Shown: in pieces, positions 1-8,054 of the stretch
How the letters are laid out: the number at the start of each line of letters is the position of its first letter
Numbering within the stretch: position 1 is the stretch's first letter
Source: UMGS1251 sp036666555
Lineage (GTDB): Bacteria; Bacillota; Clostridia; Lachnospirales; Lachnospiraceae
Direction of reading: 5' to 3'
Length of the DNA: 64,000 nucleotides
Assembly: GCA_036666555.1 (NCBI GenBank)
Contig: JAVWVS010000007.1
Span: 1 to 64,000, forward strand
Notes under the pieces: generated by a model
Seen by the model: the letters and a program-made list of their open reading frames with translations, nothing else
Told to the model about the DNA's origin: nothing
Databases searched by the model: none
Program-made: the position numbers and the translations under genes

Positions 1-1
1 G

Positions 2-118
2 CCTGCATTAGAACATGGACTTGGCATTTTAAAAGGAACAGCTGGAGAATGTGGTTTTTGGACTTTGTATGATTATGCAAAGAACACTCATTTACAGAGG
101 GGGAATTTGAGTGATTAA
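2..118 (+). CDS. 3' end of an unidentified protein, cut by the window edge
   Basis: An open frame enters from the left edge and stops with TAA at 116-118, overlapping the GTG start of the next gene by 8 bases. That overlap is typical of translational coupling in an operon. The 38 visible residues include HGLGILK and end in RGNLSD. The HGLGI stretch recalls the ATP-binding tail of GHKL sensor kinases, but the match is too short to name a family. The coupling to a membrane permease suggests a partner ATPase or regulator, which is inference. Confidence 0.4.
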   Translation, partial: PALEHGLGILKGTAGECGFWTLYDYAKNTHLQRGNLSD

Positions 119-728
119 GGTTGAAATTTATAAATTGTTTTATAATAAATTGACATTAGGGGTTCTCTTGGTACTGAGTCTAGGAATTCAAATTAGCGAA
201 AGATTTAAACCGGACTTTTGGCTACTATTTGCATGTGTTTTAGTTGGGCAAACATTAGGAGAAGGGTTCATGGATGGCACCTTGAAAAATGAAGTTATGG
301 TTATTCAAGAACGAAAAAGAATTATATTAGGCAAAATGTTTTCAGCTATACTTATTCTATTTTTTATTTATGTAATCAACATATGTTTATTCTATATAAA
401 AGCCGAAAAAAATATTGTCATTTATAGGCAGGACATGGAATTAATAGTATATCAGTTCTTTCTTATTGCAGCACAAGTTGTTTTTCTTATGGGATTAAAT
501 ATATTTTTAAAAAGTTATTCAGGACTTGCTATTGCTACAATGATATTATTTGTATTTTATCATGTATGCGAAATGGTACAAGGGAAAAGTATGTTATCTA
601 CTGTTTCTAACTATACACTCTTAAAGCTATTCGGCAAAGTGGATTTATTGGGCGGATGTGTATTTGGCGTACTAGCAATAACCTTATTTGCGCTAGGAAT
701 AAGATTTTTTAAGAGAAGTGAATTGTAG
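111..728 (+). CDS. ABC-2-type permease-like membrane protein
   Basis: This is a 205-residue, strongly hydrophobic protein with about six predicted membrane segments. The GTG start is preceded by AGAGGGGG at good spacing, so the start is well supported. The amino end (MIKVEIYKLF) and the segment DGTLKNEV after the second membrane helix resemble ABC-2 permeases of the bacitracin or lantibiotic export and immunity type, which work with a separate ATPase. No ATPase is visible in the window; the truncated upstream gene or one further left may supply it. The substrate cannot be inferred. Confidence 0.6.
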   Translation: MIKVEIYKLFYNKLTLGVLLVLSLGIQISERFKPDFWLLFACVLVGQTLGEGFMDGTLKNEVMVIQERKRIILGKMFSAILILFFIYVINICLFYIKAEKNIVIYRQDMELIVYQFFLIAAQVVFLMGLNIFLKSYSGLAIATMILFVFYHVCEMVQGKSMLSTVSNYTLLKLFGKVDLLGGCVFGVLAITLFALGIRFFKRSEL

Positions 729-806
729 TATGATGAAAAGTATATAGAGCAGAAAAGCCTTGCAAGGCATATACCAATAGTGATAAAGTAAAGAAAAACA
801 GATTAA

Positions 807-917
807 CGGTTTTACGAGGAACCCAAAAAAAGTGGCGAAGAAGTAGACACGCTATGTCCTGCTTGTAGAAAAAAATCCATGGCAGATGTGTTAGCACATA
901 CGTATGGAGTGGAATAA
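807..917 (+). pseudogene. C-terminal remnant of an unidentified gene just upstream of moaA
   Basis: After an in-frame TAA at 804-806, a 36-codon open frame runs to TAA at 915-917. It reads like a real protein end, with the motif CPACRKK followed by a hydrophobic helix (MADVLAHTYGVE). It has no start codon or ribosome-binding site. It ends 13 bases before the moaA start at 931, a normal operon distance. I infer that it is the surviving 3' end of a gene that once preceded moaA and lost its front when the left-hand segment was joined. The family was not recognised. Confidence 0.4.
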
Positions 918-930
918 TGAGGCGAGAAAA

Positions 931-1908
931 ATGCTGGATCAATATGGACGTAACATAGATTATATTAGAATATCAGTAACGGATCGTTGCAATTTGCGTT
1001 GTATCTACTGCATGCCCGCAGAGGGTGTGCAGCAAGTGCCGCATACCGATATTCTTTCTTATGACGAGATTATAAAAATATGCAGAGTTTGTGTTTCACA
1101 AGGTATTACGAAGGTAAAATTGACTGGTGGAGAACCATTGGTACGTAAAGGAACAGAAGAACTGTTATCCAAACTGAAAGCAATAGATGGAATGGAACAA
1201 GTTACACTTACTACTAACGGCGTCTTACTCAAGGAACAAATGAAAGGCTTGGCACAGGCAGGACTGGATGGGGTAAATATCAGTTTAGATACACTGGATG
1301 AAGAAATGTTTGAAAAAATTACCAGGCGGAACAATCTTTCTAAAGTGCTAGAGGGCATAGAAGAGGCACTTCGCTATCCCAAGGTGCGAGTGAAAATTAA
1401 TTGTGTGCCACTTGCAGGAGTAAATGAAAATCAGTGGATAGCTTTGGCACACCTGGCACAAGAGCGAAAGATAGATGTTCGTTTTATTGAGATAATGCCA
1501 ATTGGACTGGGGAAGCAATATCAAGGTGGAACCCAGGAAGATATTTGTAAAGTATTAGAACAGGTCTATGGTCCAGGTAGATCCGTATATGGAAATTATG
1601 GGAACGGTCCTAGCAGCTATATGACATTTCCAGGATTTTGTGGGAAAATTGGGTTTATTAGTGCATTGTCCCATAAATTCTGTGGAGAGTGTAACCGGAT
1701 TCGCTTAACGGCAGAAGGTTTTCTAAAACCATGTTTGCAGTATGGAACCGGAGTGGATTTGAGGACCTTGATGAGAAATGGAGCAACGGAAGAAGAAATC
1801 CAAGATGTCATAAAAGAAACGGTGCATGGAAAACCCCGCAGTCATCACTTTGAGACGGCGGAGGAAGAAACTGATGAACAAAGACAGATGTCAGGAATAG
1901 GAGGATAA
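931..1908 (+). CDS. moaA: GTP 3',8-cyclase MoaA (molybdenum cofactor synthesis)
   Basis: This radical SAM enzyme catalyses the first step of molybdopterin synthesis, rearranging GTP to 3',8-cyclo-GTP. I place the start at 931: GAGGCGAG lies just upstream, and MLDQYGRNIDY is the usual MoaA beginning. An in-frame ATG at 904 has no ribosome-binding site. The first iron-sulphur cluster motif is Cys20-x3-Cys24-x2-Cys27. The second cluster ligands lie in CGECNRIRL and the following KPCLQYG. The protein ends in Gly-Gly, which the activity needs. No moaC, moaE, moeA or mogA is present here, so the rest of the pathway must lie elsewhere. The MOSC gene follows by 4 bases. Confidence 0.95.
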   Translation: MLDQYGRNIDYIRISVTDRCNLRCIYCMPAEGVQQVPHTDILSYDEIIKICRVCVSQGITKVKLTGGEPLVRKGTEELLSKLKAIDGMEQVTLTTNGVLLKEQMKGLAQAGLDGVNISLDTLDEEMFEKITRRNNLSKVLEGIEEALRYPKVRVKINCVPLAGVNENQWIALAHLAQERKIDVRFIEIMPIGLGKQYQGGTQEDICKVLEQVYGPGRSVYGNYGNGPSSYMTFPGFCGKIGFISALSHKFCGECNRIRLTAEGFLKPCLQYGTGVDLRTLMRNGATEEEIQDVIKETVHGKPRSHHFETAEEETDEQRQMSGIGG

Positions 1909-1912
1909 GAAT

Positions 1913-2353
1913 ATGGGTCGAGTGATTGCAGTTTGTACCAGCCCAGAAAAGGGAACACAGAAAAAAAATGTACAAAGAGCTCTCTTTATAAAGGATTATG
2001 GGATAGAAGGAGATGCACATGCTGGGAAATGGCACAGACAGGTAAGCTTGTTATCTCATGACAAGATAGAAGCATTTCGAGCGCGAGGCGCAGAAGTGGC
2101 AGATGGAGCGTTTGGGGAGAATCTTGTTGTGGAAGGAATTGATTTTAAAATATTGCCAATCGGCACTTTGTTCCAATGCAATGATGTTATATTAGAACTG
2201 ACACAGATTGGGAAAGAATGCCATCAAGGATGCGAGATATTCCAAAAAATGGGTGATTGTATTATGCCAAGAGAAGGAGTATTTACGAAAGTAATTCAAG
2301 GAGGGAGGATAGAAGTCGGTGATATTTTAAGTATAGTAAATCAGCAACAATAG
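1913..2353 (+). CDS. MOSC domain protein
   Basis: This 146-residue protein is a stand-alone MOSC domain, a beta-barrel fold related to the C-terminal domain of Moco sulphurase. The motifs GIEGDAHAGKWHRQ, GAFGENL and KECHQGCEIF are typical of the short clostridial form. It starts at ATG 1913 behind GGAGGATAAG, 4 bases after moaA, so the two are one transcript. MOSC proteins carry or transfer sulphur or bind the molybdenum cofactor. A link to molybdopterin handling follows from the context, but the exact reaction of this subgroup is unknown. Confidence 0.9.
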   Translation: MGRVIAVCTSPEKGTQKKNVQRALFIKDYGIEGDAHAGKWHRQVSLLSHDKIEAFRARGAEVADGAFGENLVVEGIDFKILPIGTLFQCNDVILELTQIGKECHQGCEIFQKMGDCIMPREGVFTKVIQGGRIEVGDILSIVNQQQ

Positions 2354-2383
2354 TCAAATTGAATAAGAAAACACCTTCCATAG

Positions 2384-2494
2384 TTGAGAAGAACATCCGC
2401 AAACGAACAGGTCCTTGGAAGCGAAGCATTTCGAAAACGGGTAGAGGAACTGAAAAGGTACGATTGCAGAGAAAGTGGACGGATTCTTTCTTAA
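2384..2494 (+). pseudogene. C-terminal remnant of a periplasmic-binding-like (substrate-binding) regulator
   Basis: Between the TAG at 2381-2383 and the TAA at 2492-2494 a 36-codon frame contains LGSEAFRKRVEELKRYDC, followed by RESGRILS. This pattern is the usual last helix and tail of the periplasmic-binding-like domain found at the end of molybdate or tungstate binding proteins and their helix-turn-helix regulators. It has no start codon. Its position directly after moaA and the MOSC gene supports a former molybdenum-related gene whose 5' part is lost. The family match is from memory of the tail pattern, so it is moderately certain. Confidence 0.5.
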
Positions 2495-2521
2495 TTATGG
2501 AATGAAAATGATATAGGTAGT

Positions 2522-2746
2522 ATGGAAAACAGGGCTTATATGTTAGAGTATCCTTTTTATTTTACGGGCATGTCAGATGAAGATTATTTATATGTTTCAA
2601 GCAGCATAGGCAAGCGAAAGGACAATATCCTAAATAAAGTGGTAAGGGGAGAATGTGAATTACCAAGTCCGAAAACGAAAAAATCAATCTTTGATTTTTT
2701 AGATTTGGACGTTGATTACGAATTTAAAGCAGATATAATGTGTTAA
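2522..2746 (+). CDS. Small hypothetical protein (74 residues)
   Basis: This short frame starts at ATG 2522 and ends inside a terminator hairpin. The upstream sequence has only a weak ribosome-binding site (GATATAGG), so expression is uncertain. The protein is polar, with an aromatic start (MLEYPFYFTG) and an acidic tail (FLDLDVDYEF). No motif or membrane segment was recognised. It sits between the molybdenum-gene remnant and a zinc-ribbon gene, in a stretch that looks like recombined accessory DNA. Confidence 0.4.
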   Translation: MENRAYMLEYPFYFTGMSDEDYLYVSSSIGKRKDNILNKVVRGECELPSPKTKKSIFDFLDLDVDYEFKADIMC

Positions 2747-2780
2747 TACCACCAAGTCATGAGGCTAGGTGGTATTTTGT
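2745..2780 (+). terminator. Intrinsic terminator
   Basis: The arms AATACCACC (2745-2753) and GGTGGTATT (2768-2776) are perfectly complementary, followed by TTGTTATTG. The left arm overlaps the stop codon of the 74-residue gene. Confidence 0.7.
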
Positions 2781-2797
2781 TATTGGGGGGCGAACAC

Positions 2798-3010
2798 ATG
2801 AACATAGTGTGCAACAAGTGCAAGAACGAATTTGAATCAACACAGAATATGCTAATCGAGCAGAAACTACAAGGTGATTTAATGGAGGTGTATTATATAT
2901 GCCCGAAGTGCCATGCAAAGTTCCATGTGTGCTGGCATAAAAATATTATTTTGCTTGCATTTTGGATATTAGTGCTTCTTGTAGCACTTATGAGAAATTT
3001 ACGCTCATAG
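2798..3010 (+). CDS. Zinc-ribbon protein with a C-terminal membrane helix
   Basis: This 70-residue protein starts at ATG 2798 behind a run of six G (2785-2790). Two CxxC pairs (CNKCKNEF near residue 5 and CPKCHAKF near residue 35) form a probable zinc ribbon. A hydrophobic segment (ILLAFWILVLLVALM) follows and then a short basic end. Related soluble zinc-ribbon proteins in Clostridia usually carry a polar helical tail instead. The membrane tail and the 3' overlap with the convergent HicB-like fragment suggest that the end of this gene may lie at a recombination joint. The function is unknown. Confidence 0.5.
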   Translation: MNIVCNKCKNEFESTQNMLIEQKLQGDLMEVYYICPKCHAKFHVCWHKNIILLAFWILVLLVALMRNLRS

Positions 3011-3188
3011 CGATGGCTTCTTTATTGTCCTCCATATAGGACAGGACTAACCCCAAACAGTCAAATGCCATTTCGTAGGCATCGCCCATATCGTCTCCAC
3101 AAGTAATACAACCGTTTACATCTGGAAAAAACACAGTGAATCCATTATTTCCTTCTTGAAAAATAGCTGGATAAAATAATTTTTTCAT
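2988..3188 (-). pseudogene. Truncated HicB-type antitoxin
   Basis: The start is ATG at 3188 (complement) behind GAAGGAGAC. The 66 residues match the amino-terminal HicB domain: MKKLFYPAIFQEG, then FPDVNGCITCGDDMGDAYEMAFDCLGL. Full-length HicB antitoxins continue past the residue-60 region (usually KEAIPxPS) into a DNA-binding ribbon-helix-helix or helix-turn-helix domain of about 60 more residues. Here the frame ends after KEAIAMSVNFS, so that domain is absent. No HicA toxin is present. It is probably a non-functional remnant. The overlap with the convergent zinc-ribbon gene marks the likely break. Confidence 0.65.
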
Positions 3189-3224
3189 GCTAAAGTCTCC
3201 TTCTATAATATAGTGGTACAAATA

Positions 3225-3521
3225 CTACAATATTTCAATTTCTGAAAAAACAATATTTACTGCTTGCTGCAACAGGTCCTGCGGTAATTGCTCAATTACT
3301 TTATATTGTCTTGTTCCTAAATCCAATGCTTTAATATGCTCACAAAGAATAACTCCAGTTGTTTGTGTTCTCTCGTCAAGAGGAATATGCAAGGGGAATT
3401 TGTTATTTGTGTTGGTAATAGGGCAAACTATTGTTAGGTTTGTTTTTTGGTTAAAAAAGTCATTGTTTAACACTACCGCGGGTCTATATCCTGCTTGCTC
3501 GTGTCCTGCTTTGGTATATCG
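3225..3521 (-). pseudogene. 5'-truncated MazF/PemK-type toxin
   Basis: In the complementary frame the coding signal begins right after an in-frame stop at 3522-3524 and reads KAGHEQAGYRPAVVLNNDFF, the conserved core of MazF-family endoribonucleases, then VCPITNTNNKFPLHI and a complete C-terminus. The usual first 15-20 residues are missing and no start codon lies before the core; the first usable codon is GTG 3473, inside it. The gene is therefore probably inactive, though a GTG-initiated 82-residue product is possible. It lies 36 bases upstream of the HicB remnant in the same orientation. Confidence 0.65.
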
Positions 3522-3617
3522 TTAGTGGCTTTCTTGGTATAGTTAAAAATTTAAAAGAATTAATCAAAAATCATATCAAAAGCCGAGAAAATACTGTATT
3601 ATATAGATAAACCAATT

Positions 3618-3634
3618 GATTAATTAATCGATTA
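3618..3634. promoter_or_regulatory. Probable TetR operator
   Basis: Two overlapping palindromes, GATTAATTAATC (3618-3629) and TAATCGATTA (3625-3634), lie 28 bases before the TetR gene, downstream of a TATTATATAG stretch that could be the -10 region. The symmetry and position are typical of TetR autoregulation. Binding is inferred. Confidence 0.5.
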
Positions 3635-3661
3635 GTCATAAGCGAAAAGAGGTGTTGCTTT

Positions 3662-4267
3662 GTGATTTCACCACAAGAGCGAAAAGAAAAAGTCAACTGG
3701 ATTATGGAAAGATGTTTTGATTGTTACTGTGAACATGGTATTAATAATACGGGGATAAAGGCATTAGGTGCTGCGTGCGATATGACTTCGGCTAATTTGT
3801 ATGCGTATTTTGATAACCTTGATGACCTTATTATAAAGTCCACCGCCCATTGTATGTCTAAGGTGGAAGCGGAATTTATGGCACTCTCCCCGAAAAATAT
3901 CTCTGATATAAAACGTTTTTTAGATGAAGCACCGTACTGGACTGCGAAACATCACGGTAAAAAATATCGCTTTATGTATCAGGTTTATACTTCCCCTAAA
4001 TATTTAGAATATGGAAAGCAGTTTTTTAAAGGCGTTGAGGCGCGTTATACCGAATATGCAAAACAACTTGAGCCTCGTCTTAATATCCCGTGGGATGTTA
4101 TTCAGCCTATGATTTTCACCTTTGTTCGTGCGAGTGTACACTTCGCACTGTTTGAAGATGAACTTTATACGAAATCACAGATGGATATGTTGTGGCAAGT
4201 CTGCCTTATTATGAAAGAAAAATACAAAGACGAAAATTTTGTTGGAGGAAAATATTATGAAAAATAA
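3662..4267 (+). CDS. TetR-family transcriptional regulator
   Basis: This 201-residue protein starts at GTG 3662. The amino-terminal helix-turn-helix (residues about 10-55) contains NNTGIKALGAACDMTSANLYAYFDNLDDL, the classic TetR pattern ending in YxYFxN. The C-terminal ligand domain is rich in aromatic residues and is not assignable to a ligand. The end overlaps the start of the BspA-like gene by 11 bases, so the two are translationally coupled. Together with the palindromes upstream, this suggests a self-regulated two-gene operon controlling a surface protein. Confidence 0.85.
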   Translation: MISPQERKEKVNWIMERCFDCYCEHGINNTGIKALGAACDMTSANLYAYFDNLDDLIIKSTAHCMSKVEAEFMALSPKNISDIKRFLDEAPYWTAKHHGKKYRFMYQVYTSPKYLEYGKQFFKGVEARYTEYAKQLEPRLNIPWDVIQPMIFTFVRASVHFALFEDELYTKSQMDMLWQVCLIMKEKYKDENFVGGKYYEK

Positions 4268-7109
4268 ATTAGGGAAAAAACTGCTTGCCTTAATACTGTC
4301 AATGTCATTGCTTTTTATCGTGGTACCATCGACGCCTGTTTTTGCGGCAGGCGAGGTGTATGGAATACTTACTAATAGCGGTGTTGTTTACAATTGCGAT
4401 AGTGACGGTAAAAACCCAGGCTCAACCCAAATAGCAATGGAAGATGTCACCAATCTTTTTATAGCAGATAATGTTGAAATAATACCATCCAAAAGTGACT
4501 CGAAAAAGTATCTTGAGTTAGTCAGCATAACAATTCCACCGAATGTGCGTGTTATTGAAGAATTATTTTGGGCTTCGCCTAAATTAGAAAATATTGACTT
4601 TTCAAATGCTACTGGTCTTGAAGAAATAAAAGGCAAGGCATTTGTTGGCTGTGCTTCTTTAAAAACTGTTGATCTCTCAAAAGCCATAAATCTAAGAAAA
4701 ATGGAAGAGAACAATAGAAACATTGGACTTACTTTTGGAGAATGTACTAATCTTGAAAAAGTAATTTTGCCAAAAAATTTAGAAAAACTTTCTGAAGGTG
4801 CGTTTACTAGTTGTTATAAATTAGTCGATGTGACTTTTTTATCAAGAATACCGCCGTCAATTGGAGGCAGTGCTTTTTATCTCACAAAAGACCAAATAAG
4901 ATTACATCTTCCTGCTGGCTCAAATGCGAATGAATGGGAAGCCGCTTTTTCGAAATCAGGGGCATCTAACCCTGTTTTTAGTGCAGACAATAAATATGGA
5001 ATTTATAAAGGCGGCGAAAATGTTTATGAATGTGATGAAAACGCAGTACCAACCACAGCGATTGCCGATAAAAGAGCACTTACTCATCTTTTTATAGCAG
5101 AAGACGTTACCGCAATTAAAAACAACGCTTTTTCAGAGTGTGGTAATATAATTGAAGTTAATTTTTCAAATGCAGCTAACCTAACTTCAATCGGTGATTA
5201 TGCCTTTAGTGACTGTGGAAATATAGAAACTATGGTAATTCCAAATACCGTTACTTCAATTGGCGAGTTTGCATTTGCTAATTGCAAAAATCTTAATAGT
5301 GTAACTCTGCCAAAAGATATAACCCAAATAAGAAATTCAATGTTTGCAGAGTGTAATAAACTCGAAAGAATTGAAATCCCTCAAAATGTTACCGAAATTA
5401 ATGACTTTGCGTTTCGTAACTGCCAAAGCCTGTCATCAGTGAGCTTTCAGAGTGCGCTGCCGCCAACGTTTGGAACGAGTTCATTTGAAAACACCAAAGA
5501 CGGAATAAATGTTTTCCTTAATGATACCGCAAATGAAAACGACTGGCGAGAAAAACTAATAACCGCAGGCATGACAAACCCTAACTTTGCAAAAGATACA
5601 ACCCCACCGACCGCCGAGATTACAGTTGGCGATGCTATCTTTACAACAGCTACCGACCCTGTCACCTTTGATACACTGTTAAAAGACAAAGCGGAAATCA
5701 CAATCACCGCAAGTGACGAAACCTCTGCAATAAGCAAGATTGAATATCAAAATGTGTCTAGTGAGGATGATTATAATGTCGACGGTACATGGGAAATATA
5801 TACAGATAAGTTTGATGTAAATTATCTCGGTAAAAACATAATCTATGCAAGAGCAACCGATTTAGCAGGCAACCAAACAATTATAAACACAAATGGATTT
5901 ATAATTTACACTGATAGTCAGCTTCGAACAGAGGTTACAGAGTTTGATAGAAAAGAAGAAAATCAAAGAGATATGCTCGTAAGGATACTTCTAAATGGCA
6001 ACACCTTAAAAAGTATTACAAATGGTGAAACTGTTTTAGAAAACGGAACAGATTATATTATAGGAGATAGCCCTCTTGCAATGAATTCTGTTGATTACCC
6101 CGAAAGTAGCAGTTTAATTCTCTATATTCAAAAAAGCTACCTTGCAAAGCTTCGGAGCGGAATTCAAACGCTAACCTTTCATTTCAATCCATATGGAGTA
6201 GAGGGCGGTTTAGTGATTCATACTCCTCTTGAAATTACCATTAAAGACACAGGGCATGTTCACGATTTTGCCACCGAGTTTACAATAGATAGAAACTCCA
6301 CCTGCACAGAAAAAGGCGAAAAGTCAAAGCATTGCAAAGACTTTGCACTTTGCGGTGGTAAAACAGATATAACCGAAGTAGAACTAGCACTACACGCATT
6401 TTTTGATGTACGTTCTTTTGATGAAAATGAGCATTGGAATATCTGCGGAATGTGTAGCGGAAAAGTCAATGTTGAAAAGCATATCTGGACAACTTCAAAA
6501 AATCAGCCTGGAGGAGAAAATGTTTGGGGAATGGATTGGATTCTATTTGCTGATTTGTTTGCCCCTAGTCATGGTGAAACGCCAACTATACTTGACTATA
6601 GATGCACTGGTTGCAAGGCAACGAAAAGAGAAGAATATAAGCTCACCGAAACAATTCATGATATGACAACAGGCGATAACTCAATTTATACAAATGGAAC
6701 AACAGACGGTGTAACCTTCGTTTCTGTTGGTAATATAAATGACTATTTAGGAACAACAATTAACGGTATACCAATAAGACTTGGCGATATAAAGGTAAAA
6801 TCGGGCAGTACAATAGTTACAATAAGCCGTGAATATATGGACACTCTTCCAAACGGAAAGCATACAGTATCAATATATTCAACCACAGGCACCGCCACAG
6901 CAAACTTCACAGTAGTGGGAAATAAAGAAATAGTAAATCCAGAAAAGCCAACAAATCCAAAAACCCCAAGTACAGGCGACAATGGTACTATGCCACTATG
7001 GATTAGTCTGCTATTTATTTCAGGCGGTGCATTGACCCTTTTCGGAATAAGCAAAAAACGCAGAAAAGTAAAGGCTCAATCACAAATTTGTGGGATTAAG
7101 GATTCCTGA
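4257..7109 (+). CDS. BspA-like leucine-rich-repeat cell-wall protein
   Basis: The start is ATG 4257 behind TTGGAGGAAA. An upstream in-frame TTG at 4239 precedes that site and is unlikely. The 950-residue product has a signal peptide (about residues 1-30, ending PVFA). Two blocks of BspA-type LRR_5 repeats follow (about 30-210 and 245-420; units such as LTSIGDYAFSDCGNIETM). Next come an Ig-like segment, an X2-like domain (FDRKEENQRDML, NGTDYIIGDS), a Cys/His-rich stretch near 660-740 and a C-terminal anchor: TPSTGD, a membrane helix, then SKKRRK. TPSTG is a variant sortase signal. Such proteins bind host or carbohydrate ligands. The short tail after the basic residues is unusual. Confidence 0.85.
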   Translation: MKNKLGKKLLALILSMSLLFIVVPSTPVFAAGEVYGILTNSGVVYNCDSDGKNPGSTQIAMEDVTNLFIADNVEIIPSKSDSKKYLELVSITIPPNVRVIEELFWASPKLENIDFSNATGLEEIKGKAFVGCASLKTVDLSKAINLRKMEENNRNIGLTFGECTNLEKVILPKNLEKLSEGAFTSCYKLVDVTFLSRIPPSIGGSAFYLTKDQIRLHLPAGSNANEWEAAFSKSGASNPVFSADNKYGIYKGGENVYECDENAVPTTAIADKRALTHLFIAEDVTAIKNNAFSECGNIIEVNFSNAANLTSIGDYAFSDCGNIETMVIPNTVTSIGEFAFANCKNLNSVTLPKDITQIRNSMFAECNKLERIEIPQNVTEINDFAFRNCQSLSSVSFQSALPPTFGTSSFENTKDGINVFLNDTANENDWREKLITAGMTNPNFAKDTTPPTAEITVGDAIFTTATDPVTFDTLLKDKAEITITASDETSAISKIEYQNVSSEDDYNVDGTWEIYTDKFDVNYLGKNIIYARATDLAGNQTIINTNGFIIYTDSQLRTEVTEFDRKEENQRDMLVRILLNGNTLKSITNGETVLENGTDYIIGDSPLAMNSVDYPESSSLILYIQKSYLAKLRSGIQTLTFHFNPYGVEGGLVIHTPLEITIKDTGHVHDFATEFTIDRNSTCTEKGEKSKHCKDFALCGGKTDITEVELALHAFFDVRSFDENEHWNICGMCSGKVNVEKHIWTTSKNQPGGENVWGMDWILFADLFAPSHGETPTILDYRCTGCKATKREEYKLTETIHDMTTGDNSIYTNGTTDGVTFVSVGNINDYLGTTINGIPIRLGDIKVKSGSTIVTISREYMDTLPNGKHTVSIYSTTGTATANFTVVGNKEIVNPEKPTNPKTPSTGDNGTMPLWISLLFISGGALTLFGISKKRRKVKAQSQICGIKDS

Positions 7110-7327
7110 CATAGGTCGTTCTACTAATATCAAACAGTTTAAGAAAGAAATATTCATCGTTTCGATATCCTTAGTCATTTGAGTTTCATCCTCTCTTTTT
7201 CTTTCCAATGTGGACTATTAAAAAGCAATAATACAATGCTTTTCAGGGCTTTTCTTGTGCTTTTAGAAAGCTCTTGAAAATATCAGCATCAATGGATATA
7301 ATAATATTGAAAGTAGGTGATTGCAAA
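7110..7327. other. Intergenic stretch without a clear gene
   Basis: There are 218 bases between the BspA-like gene and DUF4160. On the complementary strand AGGATG precedes ATG at about 7180 and opens a 33-codon frame (MTKDIETMNISF...) that ends inside the BspA gene. It may be the broken start of another gene. No terminator or promoter is convincing. Confidence 0.3.
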
Positions 7328-7588
7328 ATGCCAGAGATTAGTTTGTTTTACGGAATAAAAATAACAATGAATTGGAGTGATCATAATCCTCCGCACTTTC
7401 ATGCAGAATATGCAGATTATAAAGCATCATTTTTGATTGAGGATGGAGTTATAAGCGTAGGTTATTTACCTAAACGTCAATTGAAGTTTGTTCTTGCGTG
7501 GGCGGAACTACACAAAGATGAGTTAATGCAAAACTGGGAACTTTCAAAAAGCAATAAACCATTAAATAGAATTAATCCTTTAATATAG
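7328..7588 (+). CDS. DUF4160 protein
   Basis: This 86-residue protein starts at ATG 7328 behind AGGTGA. It has the DUF4160 hallmarks: MPEISLFYGIKITMNWSDH at the start, NPPHFHAEYADYKA in the middle and RQLKFVLAWAELHKDELMQNW near the end. The family is short, has no proven biochemical activity, and very often precedes a DUF2442 gene, as it does here 11 bases downstream. That conserved pairing has the layout of a toxin-antitoxin module, but the role is not established. Confidence 0.85.
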   Translation: MPEISLFYGIKITMNWSDHNPPHFHAEYADYKASFLIEDGVISVGYLPKRQLKFVLAWAELHKDELMQNWELSKSNKPLNRINPLI

Positions 7589-7599
7589 GAGGTAAGCGC

Positions 7600-7911
7600 A
7601 TGAATATTGGTAAATTAGACAATAAAAATTATTTTCCAGAGATATTTCAAGCTGTGGCCGGAGAAAACTATACTGTATATGCGTATATGAATGACGGGGC
7701 AATAAGATTAGTTAATGTATTACCATTTATTGAAAAGGGTGGAGTATTCGAGCCTTTAAAGGATAAAAACGTGTTTAAATCAGCTTTAACCATTATCGGG
7801 AATAATGTTGCATGGGATTTGGATGGCACAAGAGATGAATATAAATGTATTGATATTGATCCATTTTATATATTTGAAAGTCCTATTGTTCAAGATAATC
7901 CAGAGTTATGA
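7600..7911 (+). CDS. DUF2442 protein
   Basis: This 103-residue protein starts at ATG 7600 behind TAGGAGGTAAG, the best ribosome-binding site in this stretch. The central part (YTVYAYMNDGAIRLVNVLPF) and the segment ALTIIGNNVAWDLDG match the DUF2442 fold. It is co-transcribed with the DUF4160 gene. It may form a complex with its partner, which is inference from the pairing. The closing sequence DPFYIFESPIV is longer than in many family members. Confidence 0.8.
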   Translation: MNIGKLDNKNYFPEIFQAVAGENYTVYAYMNDGAIRLVNVLPFIEKGGVFEPLKDKNVFKSALTIIGNNVAWDLDGTRDEYKCIDIDPFYIFESPIVQDNPEL

Positions 7912-8054
7912 TAATAAAAGCTATGAATATTCTATGGTAATGTAAGGAGGATGTAAGTTTGAAACAAAGAGGTAGTGGATAGAGGAAAATTAAACAGTAT
8001 AGCAAACAAGCCATCTTTTGGTGGCTTCAAAAAAATTGAATATATACACAACAC

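Noticed and set aside
709..942. 77-codon complementary frame before moaA
   Set aside because: It has no ribosome-binding site, and its other strand carries the remnant that ends right before moaA.
3225..3473. MazF-like frame as a complete 82-residue gene starting at GTG 3473
   Set aside because: Family similarity continues upstream of the GTG to an in-frame stop, so the frame is a truncated gene.
8009..8027. AAGCCA/TGGCTT hairpin as an insertion-sequence end
   Set aside because: IS110 elements lack terminal inverted repeats and no second copy was seen at the other side.
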